A stretch of DNA of 64,000 bases, taken from positions 57,758,327 through 57,822,326 of the forward strand of contig OY829539.1 in NCBI GenBank assembly GCA_963691705.1, given 5' to 3'. The position numbers and the translations under genes were made by a program. The DNA comes from Viola odorata. Lineage: Eukaryota > Streptophyta > Magnoliopsida > Malpighiales > Violaceae. Shown in pieces: positions 33,960 through 46,614 of the stretch. Numbering within the stretch: the first letter of the stretch is position 1; every line of letters starts with the position of its first letter. The notes under the pieces are model-generated. The model made no database searches. It was not told the origin of the DNA and worked only from the letters and a program-made list of their open reading frames with translations.

Positions 33960-34720
33960 GGTAAGAAGGTCATTATATGGCCATTTGACTTAGTCTCTTC
34001 TAGCTCAGGTCACGTGGGCCGAATATGAGTCTTGCCGATATCTCCTATGGAGGGTAGGTTAACCAATAGCCAATATGGACGGGGACCCCATCCATCAGGA
34101 TTACGCCCGCTAGCCAAGAGACGTATACCGGGAAGAACACCCTATCAACAAGCTGGGTAGATATCGGGTCGACATCTATCCCCGACCTTGTGGCACGCAT
34201 GTGTCAAGGGTAATCATCACCTCCTGGACAACAATTAATGGGGAGGTGATGTCATTCAATGCGGATCTCAGAGCACCAAATGACGGACGCAAGAATATTT
34301 TTGACTGAAAGTGATAGCTTTCAATGCGGAAGTGATAGCTTTTAATGCGGAGGTGACTGCACTCAATACCACCGTTGTGAGCCACGCCTGCTCTGACCGT
34401 TGGGTCCCATTTGACTTAGGAAATCAAAGCTAGGGAGGGGTATAAATACCCCCTCTCCTCATTCAGGAAAGGGGACCGACACTTACACGTATACACCAAA
34501 GAACCATCATTCAAGCTCTTACTGCAAACCCGGTAACTATTCTGATATCTCTCCTTATACTCATACTTTTCCACGATACTAACTTAATCGTCGGAGCTTC
34601 TACGTCGGAGACCCCCTCTGACACTTTGCAGGTGACACGCGAGCAAGCTCATCCTCCATGTCAACACATCCATTGACGAAATTACCCTCCCCCATATCTA
34701 GGAATATCAGGCTGCTATCA
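33960..34720 (+). mobile_element. Fragment of a Gypsy-type LTR
   Basis: A locally GC-richer block carries a TATA box (GTATAAATACCCC near 34440), then CTCATTCAGGAAAGG and the downstream pattern ACTTAATCGTCGGAGC...CTTTGCAGGTGA. This resembles the promoter and R/U5 region of plant Ty3/Gypsy LTRs (Tat-like, from memory). The TG/CA ends, primer site and internal genes were not found, so it is a solo or broken LTR with unclear limits. Confidence 0.5.
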
Positions 34721-34729
34721 CGCTTAGAG

Positions 34730-36862
34730 GTTCTTGCACTGTCTGAATTCGAGTAATTTTGCCTCGATATTATGATCTATCGAAACAACGAGGAACAACG
34801 CCATATTCCAATAGAGACACGACCAAACACATGACATTCATATTAGAGTTGGACGTTTACTGCATGAATATGGGGAAGTTGTTGCTGGAACTTCTAGGAC
34901 CAAGAGCAAATAAGAGTACTCAACCTCAGGTGAGATCTAACCTCGTGTCAAGGTCACATCCGATTGTCTATCTGTGATCAACACAGTTCATGGAAGCACT
35001 ATTCTTCTATCGACAACTGGTACAATCATCCTAGATATACAAAACCTTTGCTAGCCTTTTCTCCTCTTGCTCGTTGATTGTACTCTTATTTTAGCCATTT
35101 TTACTGCTTATTGTCATACAATTTAGATAGTAATACTATTGATTAAAGTTAATTTCCCTCACTTTTATAGAAAACAGTTTTAGGGACAGCTCTCGAGAGA
35201 AAATAGCAGAAATGATCATAATTGGAAAAGACTTCTCGAGTTTTGGCCAAGAACCATCACTTTTGATCAAGAAAGCAGCGACAATAGACAAATTTCTAGA
35301 TAAGAGAGAGAACGTGTTTTTATATTGTGTAAGTCTTCAATTTTAAAATTTGGTTTATTTTTTCCCGGTGAGATTTCTCCTATTATTTTATTGGATAATT
35401 CGATTAAATCTATCATCTTTCTTTTTGAAAAAATATTTTAAAAAAAAGTGTTAGATATGTTGTAAACCTCAATCAAGAATGCTATAAAATAGTAAGAATA
35501 GAGTAATACATTCCTCTATGGTGTTAATAACTAAATAAAATTGACCGTTGCGTTTAAAGTGATGCATACACATGTCATGCTCCCTTCATCTAAATTTATA
35601 TGTTGTTTAATAAAACAAGAAATTTGTAGAAAGAATGTCGCCCGAGTTTAAATTTCAAATTCCGATGCTATTTATAGACGAAATAATCAGTAACAACTCC
35701 CAATTAATGAATTAATTGGAACTAATTATCATCTTAATTAATTTATGTGATTTATGCAAAACACAGAGACGTGTCACACGCGTGTTCAAAATCTTGTGCT
35801 ACCCAAATGACCAACCCTGGAGCACAATAACAAGTGATAGATGACTTATAAATGAAATTGTTCCATGTTTCACAAGCCTGCACTGCTTCTGGGTTTGACA
35901 GCTCCAGCCTTAATTCAACCACTACCATTGTTTATGACGAGCATGCATCATCAGATTCTTCTATCTATTCGTTCAACTACAGCCACAACTTTACAAGCGG
36001 ATTGATTATTTTTGCTGTATATCTTAACAGCATATTCCATTCCAATAAGAACACATCAACCTTTTGCCACGTATGATCACACTCACAAACTAAAAACAAT
36101 TCAATCTAAATCTTTTAAATTTAGAATGGGTTGGTGTATGCTAATTTCCAATAAATGTTATATTTAATATTTTTTCCTTAGAAAAGTATCTGGCACTTTT
36201 GGTTTGGAAAAAATTAAAAAGAATTCATTTCAATTGGAATTATCTCAAAATTCAGTCACTGAATTAGTATTAATCGTTTAAAGTAATTTTTTATACTATT
36301 AATTATCATTACAATATCAAAGATTGAACTTATGACCTACGACATGCACAAACCAGTTAAATTATAATCCGTGCGAATTAGTATCATTTAAAAAAATAAG
36401 AATTCAAATTACATTAATTGAGTCTTCAATTGGGCCCCAAATGTGGTTGGGCCGACAACACCTAATCGGCTGGTCTGAGGTTGGAAAAGTGAGGAACACT
36501 TTTACTTTTACACCATATAAATTTACTTTTACTTTCATTTTTTTATATATAATAACACTACGTTCTTTCTTAATTTCTTTGGCACATTGAAACTATTACC
36601 AAGATAATTAAAATAAAAAGTTTCTTTTCCTTTTTATTTTCAAATTAGTTTACAAATTCATAAACAAGATGTTTAAATTCTTTTTAGAAAAACATATTCG
36701 ACAATTTTATTCACTTTATATTTGTAGCGAGATTTATTATTTTTATATGAAAACATTTTTCTCACACAATAATACATACCTAAATATTTTAACCAAACAC
36801 TAACAAATTTTACAAACAGCGTTTTCGCACAACCACAGAACAACTGCGGGGCCAAACAAGGC
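34730..36862. other. AT-rich non-coding DNA
   Basis: No gene or intact element was recognised. The last 45 bases (about 36818-36862: GCGTTTTCGCACAACCACAG ... GGCCAAACAAGGC) resemble the right end of the adjoining Harbinger element, suggesting the remnant of another copy. Confidence 0.4.
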
Positions 36863-38607
36863 TTAGATAGTGTTTGGCATTCTGGTTCTGTAACAGCAAG
36901 CTGGTTTCTAAACCAAGAAGCCAACATTTGGTGTTTGGCAAACATCAGCACGACTGGGCTTCTTGAGAAGCCTTGTTCCAAAACCCCCATTTCCCCTCTT
37001 TTTCCCACTGGCCGAAAATAGGCCTTCTTGAAAACCAAGGATTTTGCATTTTGCGGGAAGCTGGTCCTTGAAATTTTTGGACTGCCCAAGTTCTATTTAT
37101 TTACACATCTACCAGGTATAAAAGGTGGGAACAAAACACTCATCTCCTCATTCTCCTCATACAAGCTTCATTTTCCTCAAACACCACCTCATTCATCTTC
37201 TCTCAAATCCTCTCAGCAACAAATAACATTGTTCAGGTATGCTTCTTCTTTTAATTTTTTCTCACTTTCATCAATTACTAATAAACATCTCACTATTTTT
37301 TTTCCATTCAACCTTCATTTCTTACCAAATCTGTTAATTTTTCTGCAAAATTAGGGTTTCAGTAAAAAAGGAAAAGGAACGCCGAATTTGCTACAATCTA
37401 CTCCTTCGGTTCAGGTTTTTCTCTTTCTTTTTCCCTCTTACGTTTGGATCTACTCCTTCTTACCTTTGCTGTCAATTTGCTTAGAATTATGTAGTTGGTA
37501 ATCATTTGTCATACGTCGTTGTGCCATGTCTGCGTCAAGTTGATAATTATTTTATGGGTTTTGCTTATTTTATGTTAATTTTGTCTGATTTATGTAAGGA
37601 GAAAGTAATTATTTGTGATTGCAGGGGCAGTGTTCTTATAAAGATTTGACTGGAATGTTTTTTTTTTTTTTTTGGGTTTTGGTTTTGTTTTCTGTAGAAT
37701 TGTTTATTAAAGAAATTATGAGAGATCTTTCTCTTTAGAATTTTAGTTGTAACCTCACCTAAGGTCTGGGAGAATAACCACTCTTTGTATCTCCTACAGT
37801 ATTAATTATCATTTGGTTTGGCTACCATGTCAAAACTGTATACGTCGAGAGAAATTCTTAATATACTTTTTGGTTGTATACTAACTGCATAATTAATTAG
37901 GATATCTACATAGATAATGATCTTTTTACTTTGAAATTTGAATAGTTTGTTGTTTCTTTAAATGATAAACTCAATAGCAAGACATCATTTTTATGTTTGT
38001 ATTTGATTAGAAATAGGAGCAGTGATGAATGATGATTCGTTAGATTAAGAAAATGGTTGATGAGTCTCTTTTTTGTTTGCGAAAATATTGTTTTTAACTG
38101 ATAGGTGGTTGAAGGGTTTCCTTCATTTATTTCCCAGTGTCTCATTTCTATATTTTTTGTCATTTTTCTTCTTCTCAAAATTTCTCTACCTATTAGTCTC
38201 CATCCTTCACCAGTACTTTTAATGGTAATTCTGCTGAAGTAGGTTGCTATCATCTTTTCCTTTTCTTGGACTTTGTATTGCACTTGATCTTCAATGGTTG
38301 CCTCGTGTGGGAAATGTTGTTGGTTCCTTGAACTTTGTTGGTATGTTATTAGTTGCTTTAGCTTTTAATTCCAGTAGGTGAATGTCACTCTTGGTTACTT
38401 GTGGTTGCTTTAGCTTTCAACTTACTTAGTTACTTGGTGAATGCCATCCTTTTTGTCAATTACTGATTTGAGAGTATATTTTATATAATTCATAGGTTGT
38501 GTTTATGGACTGAAATCACGTGTTTTAGCAACCATGGATAGTGCACATGACATACTTTGCACTAATTCATCGTGAATAATGCTATAAATGAATTATATTT
38601 GTTGTAG

Positions 38608-39426
38608 GTGACAACCCAAGGGACTGGAAGTAAATTATCCAAGGTTGTTTGGCACAAGAGTAGAGTTCATACTTTCTGTGATATTTGCATTCAAGCTATT
38701 GAGTTAATGTTTAGGCTGCACACTAATTTCAACAAATAAGGGTGGGACTTCATTATAAATGAGTTCCGGGCTCAAACCGGATTAAATTATGGGCAAAAGC
38801 AATTTAAAAACAAATGGGATGCTTTAAAGAAAGATTATAAATTATGGAAAGATTTGATACGTAATGAGACGGGTTTAGGATGGGATGCAAATAAGAATAC
38901 TAGTGCTGCGGATGATGCTTGGTGGGAAGAGGAAATCAAGGTTTATTTTTATGTTTTTGTATTTTGTTTGCTCTACTTTCATAGTATTTGGTTAGTTTTT
39001 TGCATGATGAATTAAGGTGTGGTGATTCAGCCGAGGGGATGCCATTTGAAGTCAGCTTGGATGATATGTTTGAGGGTGGAAATTCTCAGTCGGGCTTAGC
39101 AAGTAATAGGAAGAGAAATGTTGAGGAAGGGGGTTCTGCCAAGTCAAGTATTCGGTTGAAGAAAGGGAAAAGACAATCGGGGGGGCGGTGTCCTCTAGGA
39201 GTTCAACTGTGACCTCTACAGTTGCTGAACCTGAAGTTCTTAGTATGAGAGCTATTGTGGCAGACCTAAAAACCATACCAGGGCTGGATATGAATGGTGA
39301 TATTTTTATGTATGCAACTGAATTTCTTGAAGATAAACTGAAGAAAGAGGTCTATCATGAGCTCGAATCACTAGAACACAAGCTGAACTGGCTGACTTAT
39401 CATTTCATCCATAAGGGGCCGAAATA
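38608..39426 (+). pseudogene. Harbinger Myb/SANT-like DNA-binding protein gene, broken
   Basis: After an acceptor at 38606-38607 the frame reads VVWHKSRVHTFCDICIQAIE, then GYGQKQFKNKWDALKKDYKL-like SANT sequence (seen as NYGQKQFKNKWDALKKDYKL) and TGLGWDANKNTSAADDAWWE, the trihelix-like domain typical of ORF1 of plant PIF/Harbinger elements. A TAA interrupts it at TNFNK*GWDF (near 38738). A probable intron follows from 38941. The C-terminal region (EPEVLSMRAIVADLKTIPGL ... HKLNWLTYHF) lies in a different frame from the preceding part; the shift sits at a run of seven G near 39180. At least two disabling changes are present. Confidence 0.8.
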
Positions 39427-39611
39427 AGTAGTGTGGCAGAGGTCCCGTATAACTTATTATGTATGAGTGTTGTGTTAGAACTTTCATATTAGTTGTATTG
39501 TAATATATATTTTCATGACAAGCTGAGAACATGTAAACTCTTTCTACAACAATGTTGAGTAGTTGAAATAAATTGTCTCTATCTTAATTTCTCTCCATAT
39601 TATCTTAGTTT

Positions 39612-40298
39612 TGACATGCAATTCATTTACGTTTGTGCTGGATGGGAAGGCACTGATCATGATACTCGCATTTTCAATTCTGTAGTCAACAATCCACAAT
39701 GGAAATTCCCTATACCACCTCCAGGTTAATTACATTTTTTTAACGTTTATTTATTTACAATAATAATTATTACTGTATTACTAACATTAACTTATTTATG
39801 CTATTAGGTAAGTATTATGTAGTAGATGCTGGATATCCTGACGTTAATGGGTATTTGAAACGTTATAAGAGTACAAGGTATCATTTACCTAATTTTCGAC
39901 GAGGCCAACCACCTAGGGGTCGTAAGGAAATCTTTAATCGGGCTCATTCTTCATTAAGATGTTGTATAGAACGAACATTTGGAGTATGAAAGAGAAGATG
40001 GAAAATATTGCGTGACATGCCATCGTATCCATTCCCAATACAAGTTAAAATTGTAATCGCTTCTATGGTTTTGCACAATTTTATACAAAGAAAATCTTTA
40101 GAGGATCTTGCTTTCAAAAGATTGGATGAGAATCCAGATTTTATACCAGAAGATATATTTCCGGATCCGGAGGGAATTTCGCAAGATGCAATGCATATGG
40201 GTGAAGGAAGTGTGCAAAATGAATGGGATAATAGTCAAATTTTGCCTATGAATGAAGTTCGTAACTCAATAGCTAATAGTTTAATGCTTAATATGTAA
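39612..40298 (+). pseudogene. Harbinger DDE transposase, 3' part only
   Basis: Exon 39612-39725 reads FIYVCAGWEGTDHDTRIFNS, and after an intron ending near 39807 the frame continues GKYYVVDAGYPD, LPNFRRGQPPRGRKEIFNRAHS-type sequence and CIERTFGV. A TGA follows directly at about 39987, where the family continues with KRRWKIL; that continuation is present in the same frame to 40298. The second catalytic Asp (HDTRI) and the Glu (IERTFG) are present. The first catalytic Asp region and everything upstream are absent. The element cannot encode an active transposase. Confidence 0.85.
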
Positions 40299-41096
40299 TT
40301 GTACTTTTTATATATGTAATGACGGGTTTAATTTTTAATGCATTAATTAGTTTAAAACTTTTTCATGTAATTTTATTACAATTTCAGAGTAATTCATTCC
40401 ATTTTCGAAGCTAATAGTTTGAAACTTTTTATTATATTAGATAAATATTTATTTATGGTATTAATAACTTAAATTTTTTATGGTATTAATAAGTTTAATT
40501 TATTTATGATATTAGATAAATATTAGGCGGTAGATGTTAGATTATAAATAAATTGATTAAAAATATATATATAAAGATACTAAAAAAATTAATTATAACA
40601 CTTGAAATGAATTATGCCCTTTATGGTCATTTTACATTCAAACCATAGTTTTGAAAAACTGTTTTACCAAACACCTCAACTATCTCACAGCACTTTTAAA
40701 TTTTTTTACCAAACAGCACACTCCGTTTCCCAAAAGTCGTTTTCCCACAGAACCAGAACGCCAAACAGAGTCTTAGTCTCATACTCATTGCCTTGTGCTG
40801 TGGAGAAGATCTTGGCCTGTAGTCAAATGTAGCTAGGATACTCCTATAACTTTAAAACTCTCGTGACTTTTACTTTTACGCCATAGACGGAGAGCTTTGG
40901 TCCCGAGTACCGACTGATAAACAATTAAGCACTCAAGTCAAGAATGCAAGTTGCAAAAACGTGGTGGGTGAGTGTATACCGCCACAACCGACAATGCGTA
41001 TATCCTACCTCTGAAGTCAATAACATACCGATTCATTATCGACGAGCTTATACCATTTTTTGTTCATGAAACGAAACCATATATAAAAAGATTGAG

Positions 41097-41331
41097 CTCT
41101 TCTAATTTTCTTTTGAACGTGACCAGTCATGTTAGAAGAATCTGAATCGTTCAATAAAATTGGACGGATGAGATTAAAAATTAAAGTCATTAATGAGTTG
41201 ACCAGTCAATAAAATTCAATAAGTGGTCAACTCATTAATGACTTGAATTTGTAATCTCATCCGTTCAATTTTATTGAACGGTTCAGATTCCTCTGACATG
41301 ACTGATCATATTCAAGAGAAAATTAGAAGAG
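41097..41331. mobile_element. Hairpin (foldback) MITE
   Basis: 235 bp that is almost wholly an inverted repeat: left arm CTCTTCTAATTTTC ... GTCATTAATGAGTTGACCA, right arm GGTCAACTCATTAATGAC ... GAAAATTAGAAGAG, with a loop of about 20 bases. The transcript would fold into a long near-perfect hairpin. No target duplication was settled. Confidence 0.85.
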
Positions 41332-42966
41332 TTAGATCATAAAATGTATGGTTTCATATTAAAGTGTCAATTATGTACTCTTTACGATTAGGGTTATACG
41401 TACTCATAAATTCTACAAAATTTTCATATTAATTAATGTGTCGAAATCTGAATGGTATATGTTAATTAATTTGAGGGGTTGATTACTTAAAATATATAAT
41501 TCAAATTTTGAGACATCGGTAGAATTTTTTTGTAAAATTTATTAATACGTGAAGCATTTTGTATATTTATCCCTTAAGATTTGATAATTCGTGCAGAGTC
41601 CATGACTAAAGTTTTAACATCATATCTTTTAATATTCAAATTTGAAAGACTTAAATTTGTTGTTGAAAAAAAATAAAAGCATGTTAAAATTCCATCTAGA
41701 TTAAAGAAATTGTTTTAAAAAATTCATGCTAATAATATTTCAAAATTTTCCAATTTTTTTCTACCTCTAAAGTTATGATAATTTACAGGATAAAATTAAT
41801 GAGATTTTCATTTTATTAATTTAACATCACCATAATTACTTTAAATAATTTAAATATAGAAAAATAAGGTGTTAATTTATAATGTTGTCAATACTATTTT
41901 TACCTCTTTAAAATATATCTTCTAAATTATTGGCAAACATGATCATTCGTGATAATGAGTCATTTAATGTCTTTATTAGATGGAGAGTTATTAAAATAAA
42001 AACGGTTCAGTGAATGATGATATAGTTTATTGATTGTTTTATTAATAGTAAAAATACTACCGATAGAATTTCAGATTTTAATATCATTTACGCCGATAAA
42101 AAAGAATTGATGTGATATGCAATTATACGTTATATACCCCATTTTTTGGGTGCCTGGGCTTTGAACTAAGGGAGGCGTTATGAGAAGTACTTGGCCCAAC
42201 TCGGAAAGCATGGGAAACCCATCAAGTCAAAAGGAATACGAGATCAGGAGCCCATTAGGCGGAGCCCTTAGCAACTATACATCGTGGGTGGGCACCAGCC
42301 CCAGTGCCCTAAGCTATGTTTTTTTTTCTTCTTCCTAGAGAGTATCCAATATTCGATCACGATATTAAATGTCGATTATATCCAAAGTAAAGCTGAGTAG
42401 AATTCGTAGGACGGCAAACATTTCTCTTACAAATTTTCATTTTACAAGTCAACTACATTCATGTCCATACCTGACTATGCCCAAAATTTGAAAAGTTGCT
42501 CACTGCTTTTTGTTGGAGATTGTAATACACTTAGAAAAGAAAGAAAATACCAAATTATAAATGAATGAAAATGATAAAAGTCACTTTGTTGAGTTTGTGG
42601 TAAAATTATAGTTGGAGTTAATGTAAAAGTACAACTGTGTTTTCGGTTCTTCATTTCAGTACAGATTAGAAATTTACATAAGTGCAGTTATGTTTTCTGA
42701 TATTGACATACGATACAAACTTGGGAGAGATTTATACACCCGCGGTTATGTATTATAACATGACTGTATTTTTCTCTGCTAAAGTTAAAAGTGAAAGTTA
42801 CTTTTTGGTAACTACCCTAAATGTTCAAATGAAGAGGTTTATTAATAGATTCAACTATTTAAATCAGTCACTTTTCATGAATCAGTTTATCAAATTATAA
42901 ATTTTAATCTTCACATCATTTTACTGAATCAACTACTTTCATCTTTACATTCTTTCTCCATCTCTT
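41332..42966. other. AT-rich non-coding DNA
   Basis: No gene recognised. The stretch at 42130-42310 is less AT-rich but has no ORF or repeat ends I could define. Confidence 0.4.
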
Positions 42967-43240
42967 ATGGGCAAACGGGAATTTCGGAAATGCCTAAATT
43001 TTTTTTTAGGTACGGGTATTTCGAATTCTAAAAAATCTTTCCCGAACTTAAATTTTCAAAAATTATAATTGTCAGAATTCTCGGATACCCGAAATTCCGA
43101 CAACCAATATCCTACCTTAATTTGCACTTTTGCACCAATCAATCAACTACCTACGGCAATTTGCAATTTTGCACCAATCAATCAACAACAACAATTCGAA
43201 GTACACAATCCAAATTAAACATACAATACAAGTAAAGATA

Positions 43241-43620
43241 GGGCAAAAAGACATTAGGGGTCCCTGGACTCTGGCGTTTTATTTAATGGGAACCCTCAAC
43301 TATTTTTTTATTTAATCACGCCCCCGACTTTTTTACATTTTGTTTAATCACAACCCTACCGTCACGTTTTGCTAATGTGTCACCGTTATGTGCTTCGTCA
43401 CGTGCTTACTAGACGCCACGTCATCAAGACACGTCAGCAACTTGCCACATCAACAAGACACGTCGGAAGTGTGCCAAGGGGGTAATTAAACAAAAAAAAA
43501 AGTTAAGGGTTGCGATTAATCAAAACATTAAAATTCAAGGTTGTTTTATGTCATTTTTCCTAATTTCATCAATAACCCAAATTCCTCTTTTCCTTTCTTT
43601 TTATATACAACAGTATAATG

Positions 43621-43654
<34 letters not shown>

Positions 43655-44665
43655 TAAAATTGAAATTAATGCTTCATTGCTAGAATTAGAGGTAATTATG
43701 ATTAATCTAGAATAAGGTTGCCCACAAAATAACTTAACAATTAGAGGTAATTATAATTAATCTGATTAATTATGATTATTAATGGATTTGTACTAAAAAA
43801 AACAGACTCCTCTGTTAGTCAAACTAACAGACTATTAGTTTTGACCTTAAATAGCAGGTTACCCAAAAAAAAAACCTGTTGTTCCCTTTTTTTCCTTTTT
43901 TTTTCTTTAAAAATTCAGAAAAATAATGTAATTAATTTTAAAAATTCAGAAATATAATGTAATTAATTTTAAAAATCCAAAAAAATACTGTAATTGATTT
44001 TAAAAATTCAGAAAAATATGTTTTTCTCCTAAAAACTAAAAAAGGAAAAGAAAAGTGATTTTGATGGTTATAATATTCTTTTTCTTTTTTTCAATTTTCT
44101 GAATTTTAAATATTTTATTATCTCCTCATATTTTCCAATAATTAATGAATTTCATAATTTTAAAATATTTTAAAATTAGAATTTAAATTAAAATCAATAA
44201 AACTTCTGTCTTCTTCCTCCATTTCCATGCGCCACCGCCCACTCTTCTTATTTCTATTACATAGTTATAACCTTATAACTTCTGTCTTCTTCCTCCATTT
44301 CCATCCAAAGAAAAAATAAAAAAGAAACAAAAACAGAAAGTATAATAAAATAAATATGGCAAAAAGATATAAAACAACCCTAAACTTTAATATTTTTATT
44401 TAATTACCCCCTTGGTTTGATGACGTGGCTTGCTTCTTGATGTGGCTGGGATGATGTGGCAAGTTGCTGACGTGTCTTGATGATGTGGCGTCCAGTAAGC
44501 ACGTGACGAAGCACATAACGGTGACACATCAGCATTCTGTGACGGTAGGGTTGTTATTAAACAAAATGTAAAGAAGTCGGGGGGGGGGGTGATTAAATAA
44601 AAAATAGTTGAGGGTTCCCATTAAATAAAACGCCAGAGTCCAGGGACCCCTAATGTCTTTTTACC
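43241..44665. mobile_element. Mutator-like element with perfect 9-bp duplication
   Basis: 1425 bp. Left end GGGCAAAAAGACATTAGGGG; right end inverted GGTAAAAAGACATTAGGGG. Inverted similarity runs about 280 bp inward. GTAAAGATA lies at both sides (43232-43240 and 44666-44674). The core holds an (ATA)n microsatellite (43619-43651), AT-rich TTTTAAAAATTCAGAAAAAT repeats at 43900-44010 and no transposase. Confidence 0.92.
43619..43651. repeat. (ATA)n microsatellite
   Basis: About eleven uninterrupted ATA/AAT units inside the MULE core. Confidence 0.9.
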
Positions 44666-44685
44666 GTAAAGATAGTGATGACGAT

Positions 44686-44712
44686 GGTGTTGGTGTTGGT
44701 GTTGGTGTTGGT
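44686..44712. repeat. GGTGTT microsatellite
   Basis: About four units of GGTGTT just after the right end of the MULE. It starts a GGT/GAT-rich stretch running to about 45010. Confidence 0.85.
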
Positions 44713-45364
44713 GGATGAAGATGTATCTTACTAATCGATGAAATTAGGTGGTGGGCGACGACGACGATAGTGTTGGTGTTGGTGGTGTGCTGGTGAAGAT
44801 GGTGATGAATATTCAGGAATGAGGGGGAAATTACTTTGCTTCTGCACTTGTGTGGTTGCCGAGAGAGAGTGACGGTCGACGGTGATGGTGTGGTTGTCGA
44901 GAGAGAGAGTGACTGTCGGCGGCAACGGTGTGGTTGCCGAGAGAGAGATGGTTGTCAGTAATGGTGATGGTGATGAAGAGAGGGAGCCATAGTGAGATTG
45001 AAGATTAGTGGTGTTGGGTTATGGCGTGGTTCTTGGCAGAGAGGGAGATGTTAAGATTGAAGGTGAGGGAGAGCGTTTGTGGGAGACTTGTTTTGTGAGG
45101 GTGGGAGAAAATGAGAGAGTGAAGAGATAAGAAAAAAATGAAATTAAGGAAAAATTGTGGAAATTTCGGGTATCCGAAATTTTTGTACTGGATCCCATCC
45201 CCGTTCCGAAATTAATTTCAGGTAATTAAAAAAATTCTGGACGAAAAATTGGAATTTCGGATATCAAAATTTTTACCCACCCCTACTGATCAGTAATTCC
45301 TAGAGGCTTTCTAGAAATCCTGGAAGTAAAATTGCCGTAACCAGAAACAATCATGAATCATGGC

Positions 45365-45384
45365 GGGGGGGGGGGGGGGGGGGG
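45365..45384. repeat. Run of 20 G
   Basis: Homopolymer G tract followed by TGGGGG. It may form a G-quadruplex; its exact length is prone to sequencing error. Confidence 0.85.
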
Positions 45385-45389
45385 TGGGG

Positions 45390-46600
45390 GAATTACTTTA
45401 AGGATAATGATTACACTACCAAAGCCTAAAACCCAAACATTCTTGCATCTCCATCTATATCTCTTGTCAATTAAAACTCCATGTACTTTGAATCAGTATA
45501 CATAATAATATGAAAACACAAAGAGAAAATAAACGAGTGAGGAAGACATAAAATATTTATTTTACGTGGTACTGCATACCTACTCCATGGGACAAGATAG
45601 AGAATATTTTCACCATGATGGTAAACAATATAAAGTATAACTAAAAAAGAAAAAAAAAACTACTTGTATGGAAACCCAAATATCGCCCATCGAAACCATA
45701 TGGTACGTACCATAGGGGCTTCACCCCCGCACCCCTCAAGCCCATTAATTTGTCTAGTCTGGCTAGGCTAGTGTTGAGCAACGAGCTGGCTAGGTGGGTT
45801 CGTACGTGACCCCATCACTCTCCGTTCAATACAGATCTTGACCCATTACTTTTAAGTTGAACTTATTACAATTTCTAACCAATATTTAACAAGATCATCT
45901 TGCCCATGAAGTAGTTATGTTTAGGTGGTTTTCTAAAATTTAAATGTTAAAAAATTGTACATAATGATTTATTAACCTCAAATGGACTAGACTATATGTA
46001 ATTTTCCTAATGGGGCGGTGCATGCAGACATGGTCAGATGAAACTCTAAAAATAGTTTATAAATTTTTCTAATTTTGTGTCCAACTTGCGGGAAAAAAAT
46101 ATATTGTACCCGATGTCCCAAGTTGGTTTGCACCGTTGGATCAGCACTACTAATGTGGTGGTTACGCATGACTAAATCCCCGTGGAGTTAATAAGTGGTT
46201 ACGAAAGTAAACCGTTTATTTTTTAAAATTAAAATTTTATCTCACCAACCATCACACATGCAGCAACGTTATTGCTAGAGCGATCCAAATATGCGTGGCA
46301 AATTGTAATATAGAATGTATAGTATAATTACTTGCGGATTATCGGATCTATAGTTGAATCATTAGTTAGGAATTTTGGTGCTAAGTAATGGTTCATATCT
46401 TGGGTTCTTCACACTCCATTTTGGATGGCATAAGGCAGCTTTGACAGCGACATCCACTCTTAACAGCCTGCGGAGCCAAATTGTTGCTTGATCTTAAACG
46501 TTTTTTGTTTCTTCTAATTGCAACTTCTACCGCTCGTCATTTTGTCTAGTGTCGCAATGGTTGAGTGGGAATAAAGAACAATTCAAGAAGCTTATGCAGA
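45390..46600. other. Non-coding intergenic DNA
   Basis: No gene or complete element was recognised. A few exon-like words on either strand are too short to support a call. Confidence 0.4.
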
Positions 46601-46614
46601 TAATTAATTAGTAC

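Larger units (their letters stand above)
36866..40772 (+). mobile_element. Decayed PIF/Harbinger element
   Basis: 3907 bp. The ends are inverted: left GATAGTGTTTGGCATTCTGG, right inverted GACTCTGTTTGGCGTTCTGG, both then TTCTG. The 3-bp duplication TTA lies at 36863-36865 and 40773-40775. Inside are a Myb/SANT-like gene and the 3' part of a DDE_4 nuclease-type transposase, both broken. The gene pair and TTA target define the superfamily. Confidence 0.88.
42967..45285. mobile_element. hAT-like non-autonomous element hosting a nested MULE
   Basis: Ends related as inverted copies: left ATGGGCAAACGGGAATTTCGG with further TACCCGAAATTCCGAC, right GGTATCCGAAATTTTTG and GGATATCAAAATTTTTACCC then ACCCCTA. 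The TAGGGGTGGG-type terminus is typical of non-autonomous hAT-like elements. The left end is mutated and no clear target duplication is visible. The MULE at 43241-44665 is inserted inside it. Host-element core sequence includes a direct repeat TTTTGCACCAATCAATCAAC (near 43127 and 43168) and a GGTGTT microsatellite. Confidence 0.6.

Noticed and set aside
33960..34720. Complete Gypsy retrotransposon
   Set aside because: Only LTR-like promoter sequence is present; no primer site, gag-pol or second LTR found.
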